64,000 nucleotides of DNA from JBBSDP01 sp963754335 (GTDB lineage Bacteria; Planctomycetota; Phycisphaerae; Tepidisphaerales; Tepidisphaeraceae), in the NCBI GenBank assembly GCA_963754335.1, contig CAVWFQ010000001.1, positions 248,001 through 312,000 of the forward strand. Direction: 5' to 3'. Below, one piece after another: positions 45,971-55,600 of the stretch. Positions within the stretch are counted from its first letter, which is position 1. Each line of letters begins with the position of its first letter. A program made the position numbers and the translations under genes. The notes under the pieces were generated by a model, which saw only the letters and a program-made list of their open reading frames with translations, was not told where the DNA came from and searched no databases.

Positions 45971-47239
45971 TCCTTAATCGTGGCGACATTGGGGGAGGCC
46001 ACGCCCATCGTTGCTTCCTGCGGTCCGGTGATGACGACTTCATAAACTTCGCGCGTCGCCTCGTTCTTGACCTTGATCGTCTGTCCGAACGACCCCCCTT
46101 CCATGGCCCGGGCGACGGTCTTGATCCGCACATTTCCCTGCCGCAACTGGATCGTGACGAACTGGCCCATCTTCACCAGGGGCACCGGATCCATCATTCG
46201 CGACGTGAGAATCGTGCCCGGCTTGAGGTCTCGAGACGCCTGCTGGCCGACGATTTGCGAACTTGCGAGCAACTGATCATCGGGAAGCCGGTCAGACAGC
46301 ATCCGGCGATCCTGAATGTCTTCCGCCTGAACAATCTGCTTGAACGCCAGCGGATGCACGAGCGTCACTTGCTTCTGCCAGGCGCGGGAATTCGCTTCGA
46401 TCGTCGCATGTTTGTTACCGGTATCCGTGACGATCTGTACTTCCCATCGAACCTGGCCGAGATTGTGAATGGTGCGCCCGTCTACATTGAACTTGAACTG
46501 CGGCTCGGAGAGGTTGAGCAGTTTCTGGTCGGCGGGATTGAAGTTGATCTGAAGGTCATCCTTCGGCAACCCGAGTCGAACCGCCAGATCGGCGCTCAAC
46601 AGTTCTCGCAATGTGTGCGGCTGAGAATCGGCATCGCTCGGCGCCGACGAGTCGGCGGCCGGCTGGCTGGGTCGCCGGGCGATCGGCGGCGTCGTGCACA
46701 GTGTTGCCGGGTGCCTGCGCCGGCGATGGGGAGGCGTCCGTTTTTTCTGTTTTTGGCTGCCGGGCCGCAATCCAGTCGTCGAGCGCTTCGTTTTCATTGA
46801 ACTCGACGTCCGAACGATTCACCGTGCAGGCCAGCGGGCCGGCGAACTGGATCAACGCGAGATTGACGCCGGCATCGTGGAGCATCTGGCGGATTTCATC
46901 GACCGAAATGGTCTTGAACGGGGTTCGTCCCGCGAAATGAGCGACGACCAGCTCCCCCATCTGCGCGAACGCCTTCGCGTCCCCGTCGGACCAGCGACAG
47001 ATCTGTTTGAGGCGCACCTCAGCGCCGTGGATCGTCGCCTCGGATCGGAGCTCGATCGTTGCGCCGCGCGGAATTCGCGACGGCTCCGGGACGAACTTTT
47101 CCGTCGCCACGTCGTCCGAGGCCGGCGGCTCGGCGCCGAAGCCCCATTGATGCAGGAGCGTTTGCGTCGCCCACGCGAGGATCGTGAGGATCAAGAGGGT
47201 GCGAATGTTTTTTCGCGAGACGGGACGTTGGTTATTCAT
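45967..47239 (-). CDS. flgA: Flagella basal body P-ring chaperone FlgA, long form, one frameshift
   Basis: FlgA helps FlgI assemble in the periplasm. The N-terminal part has a membrane anchor ('IRTLLILTILAWATQTLLH') and 'GATIELRSEATIHGAEVRLK'. A Pro/Ala linker contains a frame change near 46655. The C-terminal SAF-type domain has 'LAFKQIVQAEDIQDRRMLSD', 'ASRDLKPGTILTSRMMDPVP', 'LVKMGQFVTIQLRQGNVRIK' and 'TVARAMEGGSFGQTIKVKNE'. About 423 residues, twice the E. coli size because of an extra N-terminal domain. It lies between flgG and flgH, a common order. Confidence 0.9.
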
Positions 47240-47296
47240 CGCGGTCCTCCATGACCGTTGAACCGGAATCGGAAATTGTTTCCGAATCAGCCCGGT

Positions 47297-48102
47297 TTAC
47301 TGTCGCTTGAGATTCGCAATCGTCTGGAGCGCCTGATCGGCGGTCTGGATCGATTGACTGTTCAATTCAAAGAGCGCTGGGTCTGGATCAGTCCGACCAG
47401 TTCTTTCACCGGGTCGACGTTGCTGGCTTCAAGGAAACCACCCAACGTGGTTCCCGCTCCGTTCTGGCCCGGGGCGGCCGAAAGCGGCGGGCCGGAGGCG
47501 TCGGTTTGCGTGTAGATGCTTCCCCCCAGGAGGTTGAGCCCCTGCGGGTTGATGAATTGCGTCAACTGAAGCTGCCCGACCTTGGTTCGGGTGGTGCTCC
47601 CGGACTTGATCACCGAGATGGTGCCGTCCTGGCCGATATTGACGCTCGTCGATCCCTGCGGAATCGTGATCGGCGGAACCAGCGTATAACCGTCGCCCAT
47701 TCCAAGCGTCAGATTGCCGTCAGCGTTGACGAAAAAATTGCCGTTGCGCGTGTAGCCGGTCCCCCCGAGAGAATCGAGAATCTTGATCGCGAAAAATCCG
47801 TTGCCGGAAATGCCCACGTCGGTTGGAACGTTGGTGTTAGTGAGGCTTCCCTGCGTCAGATCGAGCTGTGTGTTGCTGATTCGCGTACCCAGACCCACGA
47901 AGGTGCCGGACGGCGAAATTTCGCCGGACTCGTCTTTCGTCCCGGGCTCCTTGAGCTTCTGGTACATCAGATCTTCGAAATTGACCCGGCTCCCCTTGAA
48001 AGCAGTGGTCTCCGCGTTTGCGAGATTGTTCGCCGACACATCGATTGCGGTCGACAACGCGCGAAGTCCCGAGGCGGCCGAATAAAGAGCGCTGATTGCC
48101 AT
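47297..48102 (-). CDS. flgG: Flagellar distal rod protein FlgG, frameshift near the end
   Basis: 'ISALYSAASGLRALSTAIDV', 'SANNLANAETTAFKGSRVNF' and 'EDLMYQKLKEPG' are typical of FlgG, as is 'ISGNGFFAIKIL'. The continuous frame stops at 'LIQTQRSLN'. Adding one base at the TTT run (47369-47371) gives 'RSFELNSQSIQTADQALQTI' and 'ANLKRQ', the exact FlgG C-terminus, with a stop at 47297. The joined length is ~268 residues. It is a clean example of a homopolymer indel in this sequence. Confidence 0.94.
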
Positions 48103-48145
48103 GGTTCCTCTTGCGTTATCGGACCGGGATTGAGCCGGGCTTGAA

Positions 48146-48241
48146 GGAAACGATGAAGTTGGAACGATGAACGATGAACTGCAGAAACGCGGATTTTTCT
48201 CCCCAGTTCATCGTTCATACTTCATACTTCATCGTTTCCCG
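48146..48241. repeat. Palindromic repeat, AACGATGAACGATGAA family
   Basis: AAACGATGAAGTTGGAACGATGAACGATGAACT is mirrored by AGTTCATCGTTCATACTTCATACTTCATCGTTTC after a short centre; the total is ~96 bp. The arms contain short direct repeats of GAACGATGAA. It fills the gap between flgG and flgF. A longer relative is at 57313-57450. Confidence 0.88.
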
Positions 48242-48242
48242 G

Positions 48243-49004
48243 CTAACTGATCTTCCCGACGTCATCGACGAGTTTCTGAAGCATTTCATCCTGGGTGCGG
48301 ATCATGTTGGCGTTGGCCTCGAGTTGGCGTTGCGAATCCATCAATTCGGCAAGCTCGGTCGTGGAATCGACGTTAGCCCGCTCGACAAATTCGGTGTGGA
48401 TCGTTCCAGTCCCGGCTTTCATCGGGCCGGCATCCGCGAGGGAGAGAAGATCGCCGCCGAGCTTTGTCAATCCGGCACGATTCGCCACGTCATACAAACC
48501 GACCTGGGCGATCCCCTGGCCGTTCTGATTGATCTGTCCCCCGCCGGAAATGGACACCGCCTGTCCCTGTTTCAGAAGGATCGGGTTTCCCTTGTTATCG
48601 AGCACGTGCTGGTTCTTGTCATTGGCCATCACCAGCGCTCCGTCCTGGTTCACCAGGAAGCGACCGTCACGTGTCAATTTCGTTTCGCCGTCCCGCTTCA
48701 CGGCAAAATATCCATCTCCATCGATTGCCATATCCAGGTCGCGTCCGGTCTTTTCCAGCTCACCCTGTCGCGAATCGACGAGCGTGGGGTTGACCGACAA
48801 TCCGCCACCTACCTTTTCGAGCAGCGGATCGCTCCAGTCTTCCGGCCGGCGCGATTCCTGCGCTGCCGTGAGTCGCTGACGAAACAAGGCGACATCCCGT
48901 TTGAAGCCGACTGTTTCAGAATTGGCCAGGTTGTTCGAGAGGACGTCCTCGCGATAGGAATTGGCGAGAATGCCCGAAGCAGACAGATAAAGTCCGTAGA
49001 TCAT
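48243..49004 (-). CDS. flgF: Flagellar basal-body rod protein FlgF
   Basis: 253 residues from the ATG at 49004: 'MIYGLYLSASGILANSYRED' and 'VLSNNLANSETVGFKRDVAL' form the rod-protein N-terminus, 'LDMAIDGDGYFAVKRDGETK' the FlgE/F/G central motif, and 'ELMDSQRQLEANANMIRTQD' then 'EMLQKLVDDVGKIS' the C-terminal helix. FlgF is a proximal rod subunit. Its order before flgG is the usual one. It is the first gene of this flagellar run, so its upstream region should hold the main promoter. The open frame extends to 49295 but those residues are not conserved. Confidence 0.92.
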   Translation of the reverse strand: MIYGLYLSASGILANSYREDVLSNNLANSETVGFKRDVALFRQRLTAAQESRRPEDWSDPLLEKVGGGLSVNPTLVDSRQGELEKTGRDLDMAIDGDGYFAVKRDGETKLTRDGRFLVNQDGALVMANDKNQHVLDNKGNPILLKQGQAVSISGGGQINQNGQGIAQVGLYDVANRAGLTKLGGDLLSLADAGPMKAGTGTIHTEFVERANVDSTTELAELMDSQRQLEANANMIRTQDEMLQKLVDDVGKIS

Positions 49005-49508
49005 GGTCGCGACGCCTCTCCAGGCCCGACGACAAACACGGACTGCCGATTCAAGCCGGCTGAAGATCCCGGGGGCTCCCGCCGCGAGTGACGGGAAACC
49101 CCCTCGGATATTCGCGACGGCCGCCGAGAGCGACCAACCGTCGTATTGCAGCACTTCGTCCGTGAAGAAGCCCGCGGCGGAAGGCCAAACCGCGCCGCGT
49201 GAGTGCCGGCTCCGCCGGCGATGGCTCGCTGCAAATTTTCTCTTCAGTGGCATCACATTCGACAAACGCGATGTGATCGGCCCGGCCTGTAACAAGGCCC
49301 GTGCCGCAAGCCCATTTAATTATGCATTGTCGAGCCATCGAAACCTGATCGACGCGATCTAACTCTCATTGGGCAGGAGAATTAAATGAATCAGGAAAGC
49401 CGCGAAAATTCCCCAGCGTGCATGCAGATCGATCCGGCGACTGCTCTGGCTCAGGCGCAGAAAGTGCCGGCAAACGCATGGATCGCGCTCGATTCTGCCG
49501 GGAGACGG
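49005..49508. other. Intergenic region upstream of the flagellar run
   Basis: About 500 bases between flgF and the gene ending at 49509. It should carry the promoter of the minus-strand flagellar genes. I looked for sigma-54 (GG-N10-GC) and sigma-28 type elements but found no confident match. A plus-strand 56-codon frame at 49386-49556 with an AGGAGA site is possible but weak. Confidence 0.4.
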
Positions 49509-50393
49509 TCACGGATTCGGATGAATCTCGGCTGGAGGGTCGATTGGATCTTTTAGAGAACTGACCAGCGTCTCGCGTTCGGCTTTCGACAATGGGGCGA
49601 AGGTCAATCGCATTGAATCGTCGTCGATCGTCACGTCGGTCAATTTCACGGGGAGGTAGCGTTTCCCCATTTGAAGATAGGGCAGAAAAACAGCTGGATC
49701 GGCCGGACGATCGCTGAGGATTTGAATGAGGAGCCTTCCGAGGACAAGGTCCACCATTTCCTGAGTCGCCGAACCATCCGCCTTGATTCTGACCGCACGG
49801 CTGTTTGCCGGGGTTTTTCGCCGCACAGCGGTCACCAATTTGGTCCGGTAACGATCCCAGAATGCGTGAGGCAACGGAAGGTTTCCGGCCAGGATTCTGA
49901 CAAGTGGCAATCGAAGCGAGCCATCCTTCAGTTCTGGGGCAAATTCGGCGCTGATCAGCGTGTTCAGTTCGACCGATGTCGCCGCCAGAATAATATGATG
50001 ATCGTGAAGGATGATCTGCGGGTCGGTCAAAAAGCGCGAGTATTGGTCCGACCAGTGATACGCCTGGTCCCAACTGTCGAAACATGCGTTGGCTTCTTCG
50101 TCAGTCAGGATCACATCGATGTAATTCGGCACAAGGGGTACGCCGCGGCCGGCATTGATTGCCGCGGCTTCCGGATGCGCCAGGGCGCCTTGCAAGAGAG
50201 CCGCATTCGCTTCGGTTTGGACCAGTTTCTGATTGGCGCGATTTGCCGCCGCCGCTTGCGCCGTCGGATCAACGCTCCGGCGGGCATACCATTCCGGCAG
50301 GGAGTGCATTTTCCGATACCCCAGCGCCGACGCGATTAAAACCGCGACTACGACAACCAGAATCGCGATCAAGAGTCGGCGAATCCACTTCAT
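49509..50393 (-). CDS. Membrane-anchored protein of unknown function
   Basis: 294 residues with one N-terminal helix ('LLIAILVVVVAVLIASALGY') and a soluble extracytoplasmic part: 'LHDHHIILAATSVELNTLIS', 'LVRILAGNLPLPHAFWDRYR', 'RYLPVKLTDVTIDDDSMRLT'. The pattern resembles envelope proteins with a LmeA/BPI-like beta structure, but this is a guess from the alternating hydrophobic pattern. ATG 50393 gives MKW; an alternative start is 6 bases upstream. No operon partner is visible. Confidence 0.7.
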   Translation of the reverse strand: MKWIRRLLIAILVVVVAVLIASALGYRKMHSLPEWYARRSVDPTAQAAAANRANQKLVQTEANAALLQGALAHPEAAAINAGRGVPLVPNYIDVILTDEEANACFDSWDQAYHWSDQYSRFLTDPQIILHDHHIILAATSVELNTLISAEFAPELKDGSLRLPLVRILAGNLPLPHAFWDRYRTKLVTAVRRKTPANSRAVRIKADGSATQEMVDLVLGRLLIQILSDRPADPAVFLPYLQMGKRYLPVKLTDVTIDDDSMRLTFAPLSKAERETLVSSLKDPIDPPAEIHPNP

Positions 50394-50529
50394 CAGCAAC
50401 GGTTCCTGATTCGCATTTTACCGGAAGGCGCGACACAAACGCTACGCTCGGCAAAAAATGCCCGGACCCAGGCCTGTCGCGAGTCCGATTTGGAGGCTGC
50501 GCCGGGCGGAGCGCGGGTAGAATCGGGCC

Positions 50530-51063
50530 ATGGTTTGCCTTCCGGCCGAACTAGAACCGCTACCCGCCGAATCCTATCGGCGCGAAGCGCGGCGGCTGAG
50601 GGCATTATTCCCCAAAGACCTGCATCGCCTGCAAAACTCACTGGGCCGGCTGGCCAAACGCGAGGATGCCCGGCAACGGATCCGTGCGAGCGTGGCGGCC
50701 GAATCGAGCCGGCGCGCCAGCGTCGTCTGCCGGGTGATCCCCACATCCTGCGAAACGGACGGTCTCGCAGTGGACCGCTTCGCGGCGATGGTGGAATCGG
50801 AGATTCAATCCGGCGTCCTGCGCAATTCGCAGCGAGCGGCGTTACTTCGACAGGCGAAGCGCCTGGGCATTTCCCGATTCGACGCAAGTCTGATCATTGC
50901 GTCCGTGCAGCATCGGTTCAGCGGGTCTGATTCGGCGCGAGTTGTCAGTTCGAATTCGGCAAACCCCTTCAGCAGACGGTTCAATGCGATCGGTGCGATC
51001 CTCTGCGTTCTTGCCGTCGAAATACCGCTCGCGATCCTCGCCTGGAAAATTCTCCACCCGTAA
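50530..51063 (+). CDS. Small protein with C-terminal membrane anchor, function unknown
   Basis: 177 residues. The body is basic and helical ('YRREARRLRALFPKDLHRLQ', 'RAALLRQAKRLGISRFDASL') and the end is one hydrophobic helix ('NAIGAILCVLAVEIPLAILA' then 'WKILHP'), so it is probably tail-anchored. The segment 'AKRLGISRFDASLIIASVQH' looks like a small DNA-binding-like or TerB-like helix pair, without firm support. Confidence 0.6.
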   Translation: MVCLPAELEPLPAESYRREARRLRALFPKDLHRLQNSLGRLAKREDARQRIRASVAAESSRRASVVCRVIPTSCETDGLAVDRFAAMVESEIQSGVLRNSQRAALLRQAKRLGISRFDASLIIASVQHRFSGSDSARVVSSNSANPFSRRFNAIGAILCVLAVEIPLAILAWKILHP

Positions 51064-51115
51064 AATCGTTCGGCTTCGACGATCAGATCTGATATCGTTT
51101 GGGTTACACGTGGGC

Positions 51116-51383
51116 CTACGGCGATTCCAAGGCTCGATATTCCCCTGGACGCATAGACGTGGCTGTAGCCGAGACGAGTGGCCAGTGCTTCTCCAATGTT
51201 GGACGATGATTTGTCCAAAGTTCCAGAATCGCGAGGCGTCTGCCCGAGAGATTCTGCTGATATCGCATGTTTTTATCACAAATGATCAGTAGTTCGTAAC
51301 CGGCGAGTTCGGCAGCGTCGAGAAGAGCGCCATTCTCAAGCTGGCCCCTGCACGGGGGTGCAAACATCAAGCAGAACCTTCAT
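51116..51383 (-). pseudogene. DUF5615-like (PIN-type) toxin with an internal deletion
   Basis: The start 'MKVLLDVCTPV' at 51383 and the later 'QLENGALLDAAELAGYELLI' then 'ICDKNMRYQQNLSGRRLAIL' match DUF5615 PIN-like toxins. The ~20-25 residues that normally lie between (the 'L.GH.V.TA...GW' segment) are gone and the two parts are in different frames. So part of the fold, including residues near the active site, is lost; the toxin is probably dead. Its start overlaps the end of the DUF433 gene by 17 bases, the normal arrangement for this pair. Confidence 0.75.
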
Positions 51384-51657
51384 GCCCTAATTCCAGGAAA
51401 ATACGATCGCATCCATACCTCAGAACTGCTTGCGCTTGCTCACGCGTGACCCCCTCAAACGTTTCGAGGAAATAGCTCAGCGATCGTCCGTCTGCGAGGT
51501 AATCGAACAGCGTCTGCACCGGCAAGCGCGTGCCCCGAAAAACAGGGGTGCCTCCGAGTATGCCGGGATTCGAAACCACTAAACCGCCGGCTGCACTCTT
51601 GATTTCGGCCACTTCGCCCATCTGGGTATGATAGAGTCCTTCGCCCATTCTCGGCAA
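51367..51657 (-). CDS. DUF433 antitoxin-like protein (VapB45-type)
   Basis: 'LVVSNPGILGGTPVFRGTRL', 'PVQTLFDYLADGRSLSYFLE' and 'TFEGVTREQAQAVLRYG' are the DUF433 signature, a small HTH-like antitoxin usually paired with a DUF5615 PIN-type toxin. Start likely at or after 51657; in-frame ATG 51621 would give 'MGEVAEIKSAAG'. The antitoxin looks intact while its partner is damaged, so it may persist as an orphan or protect against related toxins elsewhere. Confidence 0.85.
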   Translation of the reverse strand: MPRMGEGLYHTQMGEVAEIKSAAGGLVVSNPGILGGTPVFRGTRLPVQTLFDYLADGRSLSYFLETFEGVTREQAQAVLRYGCDRIFLELGHEGSA

Positions 51658-51696
51658 CTATTGCCCGGCATTTCTCTGTGCTCTATCGCGACTGCA

Positions 51697-51990
51697 TCAG
51701 CCTGTTTTGCGATCGCTCCGATCCTTCGGAAGGATGGCGGTCAAGCCACGCGCAATGAGTTCAGCACGGCTGATGCCCTCGCGTCTTGCATAGCCGTCGG
51801 CTTTCGCCAACAACTCGGCGGATGGGTCAGCGGCACCCGGCCGACTTTTCAGCGGCCGACTTGCGAGGACGACCTCGGGTGCGCCGGCGCGGTCCCACGA
51901 GTCTCGCTCGGGGGGCGTCAGGTCTCGGGTTTGGTCGAACCCGATACCTCGGAATTTCTCGGAAGCCTCCGCCAATCGCATCGCCTTCAT
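51697..51990 (-). CDS. CopG-like ribbon-helix-helix antitoxin/regulator
   Basis: 97 residues. The C-terminal half, 'SAELLAKADGYARREGISRA' then 'ELIARGLTAILP', is a ribbon-helix-helix pattern as in CopG-type antitoxins. The N-terminal half ('AMRLAEASEKFRGIGFDQTR') is basic and not recognised. No toxin partner is evident next to it; the DUF433 gene downstream on the same strand has its own partner. Confidence 0.65.
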   Translation of the reverse strand: MKAMRLAEASEKFRGIGFDQTRDLTPPERDSWDRAGAPEVVLASRPLKSRPGAADPSAELLAKADGYARREGISRAELIARGLTAILPKDRSDRKTG

Positions 51991-52068
51991 TAGACCTCAT
52001 CGTCGTCCTTTCAGCCGCTGGCGCATTCATGCGGCTATCGACCATCATCGCAGTCGCGTCAGCCGCCG

Positions 52069-52500
52069 ATGCCTATCGCGATTTATCTTCTCTTCTTGAG
52101 GTCGCCTTCGATACCGACTGACCGAGAGTCGATGCGCGCTGCCGCCGCTGAGGCAATGGCGACGGGACGGGACTATTCCGCGCTCGACCCGACTGCCTGC
52201 GCGTTGCTTCGGCTCGGATGGACGTTCTCGTGTGCCACGAGCTCGGCCACTGCAACGCCGAACATCACAAGGGACTGTTGTCCCGTCGTGACATAGAATT
52301 CGGCGCAGATCGATTCGCAGTGGCGCAGGTGTTAGCCGACTTTTCGCAGGAAATTGAATTATTCTTCACCGCCGTCTTCTGTTTGTTTAGTTTGGCACCC
52401 CCGTCAGGACGTTCTTACCCGACCAACGCGGAACGACTCACGAAGATAATTGAGAATGTCGAATCCCACCGCGATGATCCGAATTGGCGAGGATCCGGCG
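52069..52500 (+). pseudogene. Zinc metallopeptidase remnant, frameshifted
   Basis: 'MDVLVCHELGHCNAEHHKGL' followed by 'RDIEFGADRFAVAQVLADF' has the His-Glu-X2-His zinc motif plus a downstream Glu/Asp-containing helix, as in small metallopeptidases of the M48-like kind. The preceding ~45 residues ('IYLLFLRSPSIPTDRESM') are in another frame, and the end runs into the opposite-strand helicase gene without a clear stop in homology. I regard it as a gene fragment; a short, real, frameshifted gene is also possible. Confidence 0.55.
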
Positions 52501-52612
52501 GCTCCACGCGAAAGCGGTTCTCCCCGCCGCTCGCCGGCTTCGCGGAATCAACAGCGCGGCCAGCGGCGATTGGATTTCTCCTGCGCGAACGTCAGCTTCG
52601 CGAACGGTATTC

Positions 52613-55600
52613 TCAATCCGACACGACTTTCTCGCTTTCGACGAGCACCGACCGCAGACATCCGCGCGGGTCGCGGAAAAAATGCGGACTCCATAATCGG
52701 TGCAAGCGCCAGCCTTGCGACTCGAGTACGGTGGTGCGGAAAATGTCCCATTCGGTCGCATCGCCGCCGGAGGCGTAGCGGGTTCCGTCGCAAAGCAGAC
52801 CGATCGTCACTTGTTCAGGTTCATCTGGCTGATGTAGTGCGAGATCGATGCAGAACCCTTCGTTTCCCCAATACAGATCGCTCGGGATGCCGTGGCGCGT
52901 CGCGAGCTGGTCGGCCAGGGAATGGGCCAGGCGCGATGGGCAAGCGGTTGGATGGGTGGTCACGCTCGCAGGCTGCGCGGGATCGGACGTTTTTGCGTGC
53001 GACTCGGTTGGAGAACCATTCGAGGCGGAAGCCATCGCGGCGTACGATGCGCCGACTTGCTCGGCAAAACGAAGATACTGGAAAAGGAGCCAGCCGCCGC
53101 CGGGCGTTTGTTCGGGTGGGAGCGGCGGAAGATTGCGATACGACTCCGGCGGAATGGACGTCACCAGATGAACCGCCTCGCGGGCGCGGGTCACGAGGAC
53201 ATTCAGCCGGCGGCCGCCCCCGGCACGCGCCAGCGGTCCGAATCGCCGGTAAAAGCGTCCGGCGGAGTCCGGGCCATAGGTGGTGCTGATGATGATGTGG
53301 TCGCGCTCGTCTCCCTGGACGTTTTCAAGGTTCTTGACGAACAGCCCTTCAAACGAGCCGACCCCCTCGCGCGTCCGCAGCGCGGGCGAGGGCTTTGCCA
53401 AAGCGTTCATCGTCAATCGCCTCTTCTTCCAGCTTCTCCACGATCATGTCGCGCTGCGGCAGGTTGAAACAGGCGATCCCGATGGAAGGCGGCTCGGACC
53501 CGCGCAGCAGATCGCGAACGATCGCCACCACCTGCTCGGCCTCGATCTCGTTCTGGCGCTTTTCGTAGACACCCTGGACCCGATGAATCACCAGCGGCGG
53601 GGTTTCGGCGCGGTGCGAGGGATGAGCGGGGATCGGCTGAAGGCGAGATGAATAAAAGTTTTCGTTGCTGAAGGCAATCAGGTCGGCGTTGCGCGAACGG
53701 TAATGCACGTCGAGATAGCACTGATGAATGTCCAGGCCAAGGGCCGCTTCCAGAAGATCCTCTACCTCACCCTGCTGCGATTCGAAAAGCTGCTGATCGG
53801 TTTCCAGTTCCTCGTCATCGCTGCTGGCGACCGCCGACTCGAAAAACCGGGTTGGCGGAAGCTGCATCGGATCGCCGGCGATGACGACGCGCGGCCGCGC
53901 AGCAGCACCGGCAACGCCTCTTCGAGCCGGCATTGCGAAGCTTCGTCGAACACCACCAGATCGAAAATGGGCTGTCGCGGAAAAATCTGCGCCACGGTTT
54001 CCGGGCTGCACATCCAGATGGGGCAGAGGTCAAACAGCGGATCTCCGCCATCGGTCTTTTGCCCGGTTTCGATGACTTTCCGGAGCCGCATCGCGTGTTC
54101 GCCACGCATCGTCAGTCGGCGGCGCAGATCTCCGCCAAGCGTGTTCAGCCGTGAACCGGTGGTTGCAAGCAGGCGCTCGACTCTGCCGGGATTGCCAATG
54201 GTGAAGAATCACATCACGAACGAGTTGCCGTTTCTGCTCTTCGAGCTTGCGATACCGATCGAAGCTCGCGGCGATCCGCCGGGCGTCGATCGATTGAAGA
54301 TTGGGATCGGCCGCCAGCCGTTTGGAAATCTCCCCGGTCAATGACTCGCGCCGCAACTGGCGAACGCCATCGGTCGCATCGACCGAACGCCCGATCAGAC
54401 GCCGAACCCGATCCTGGAGAACGGGAGGCAACGCGGCGAGTTCCTCGCGTACACGCAGAATGCCTTCCAGCGTATCAGCGCGATCGGCGAGCTCCACGAA
54501 GAGAGCCGCAACCAAAGTACCGCTACGTCCCGTCGGAGCCCATTCCAGCCACTTCGCGTCGAAAACTTTCGCGGCGAGCTGGGCACTCTCCAGTTTTTGA
54601 ATTGCTGCAGCCCGGGCGGGAGATCGACGCAAACCCTCGACCAGCGACGGCGTCTCGGGTTTTGGCTGTGTCGCGTTCCGCATCGCGGCAGAAAAGTCAG
54701 ATGCCATCGTGATCAGCGACGGATCGGCATAAACACTCAGCATCAAATCGAGTGTTGCCACATTGTCCGCGAATCGTCGATCGATCTGATCATCGGGCAG
54801 TGCGACCGCAGGCGCGGGTGAGGTAGCAGCCTTCAGCGCAAGATCGTTCAATAGCTGCGATATCGCGATTCTGGGTGCAGGCCGGTCAGAAACCGGTGGC
54901 AGCGTTTTGCGTTTTCCGGAGCCAGGGTCATGCCGTAAGCGTTCAGAACCTTCGCCGCCTCTCGTTTCTCTTTGAAGGGGAAGAACCGCCGCCAACTCCC
55001 GGCAATGTCGAGATAGCCGGCCAGCGCCGTCAATTCCTGCGAGATCGGAACAGAGGCGACGGAACGATTGGCGATCGACAGAAGCAACTCCGCATCGAGC
55101 GGGCCGGCGCGAACGGTCTGCATGAGGGCGTCGGCGGCGTTGAGCTTATCGCAGGCGGCACGAAGCTCGTGTGGCTTATCATCCGCCCATCGCGCCAGAA
55201 CCGACGGATCCGTTTTTGATAACAACGATTCGAGCGGCGTCGCGATGGCGGATCGAGCCGCCGCCTGCCGTTTGAGGTCCAATTCCGCCACAAACGGAGG
55301 AATCGAGGGATGGGCGGTGGCGTCGACTTCGCGTGCCGATAAAGCGACGGTTGCCAGCGTGTTGCGCACTTCATCCATTTGCCGCGCCATCAGTTGTCCT
55401 ACGGTTCCCCCAGCCGCAGCTTTCCAGGGATTTGTGGGAAACTCGACGGAATTGGTGCGCTTCAACACCTCTGCAATATCGTGAGAAACCCCGTCGATGA
55501 GTGTTAGCGGAACGGCTTCTGAAGGGGCAAGCTTCTCGGCGGCCGTGTCGTCGATGTTTGCAGGCGCAAGCCCGAGCCATTGTCCGACCAGTTCATGGAA

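Noticed and set aside
49386..49556. 56-codon plus-strand frame with AGGAGA upstream
   Set aside because: Composition is not protein-like and it overlaps the end of the opposite-strand gene; too weak to call.
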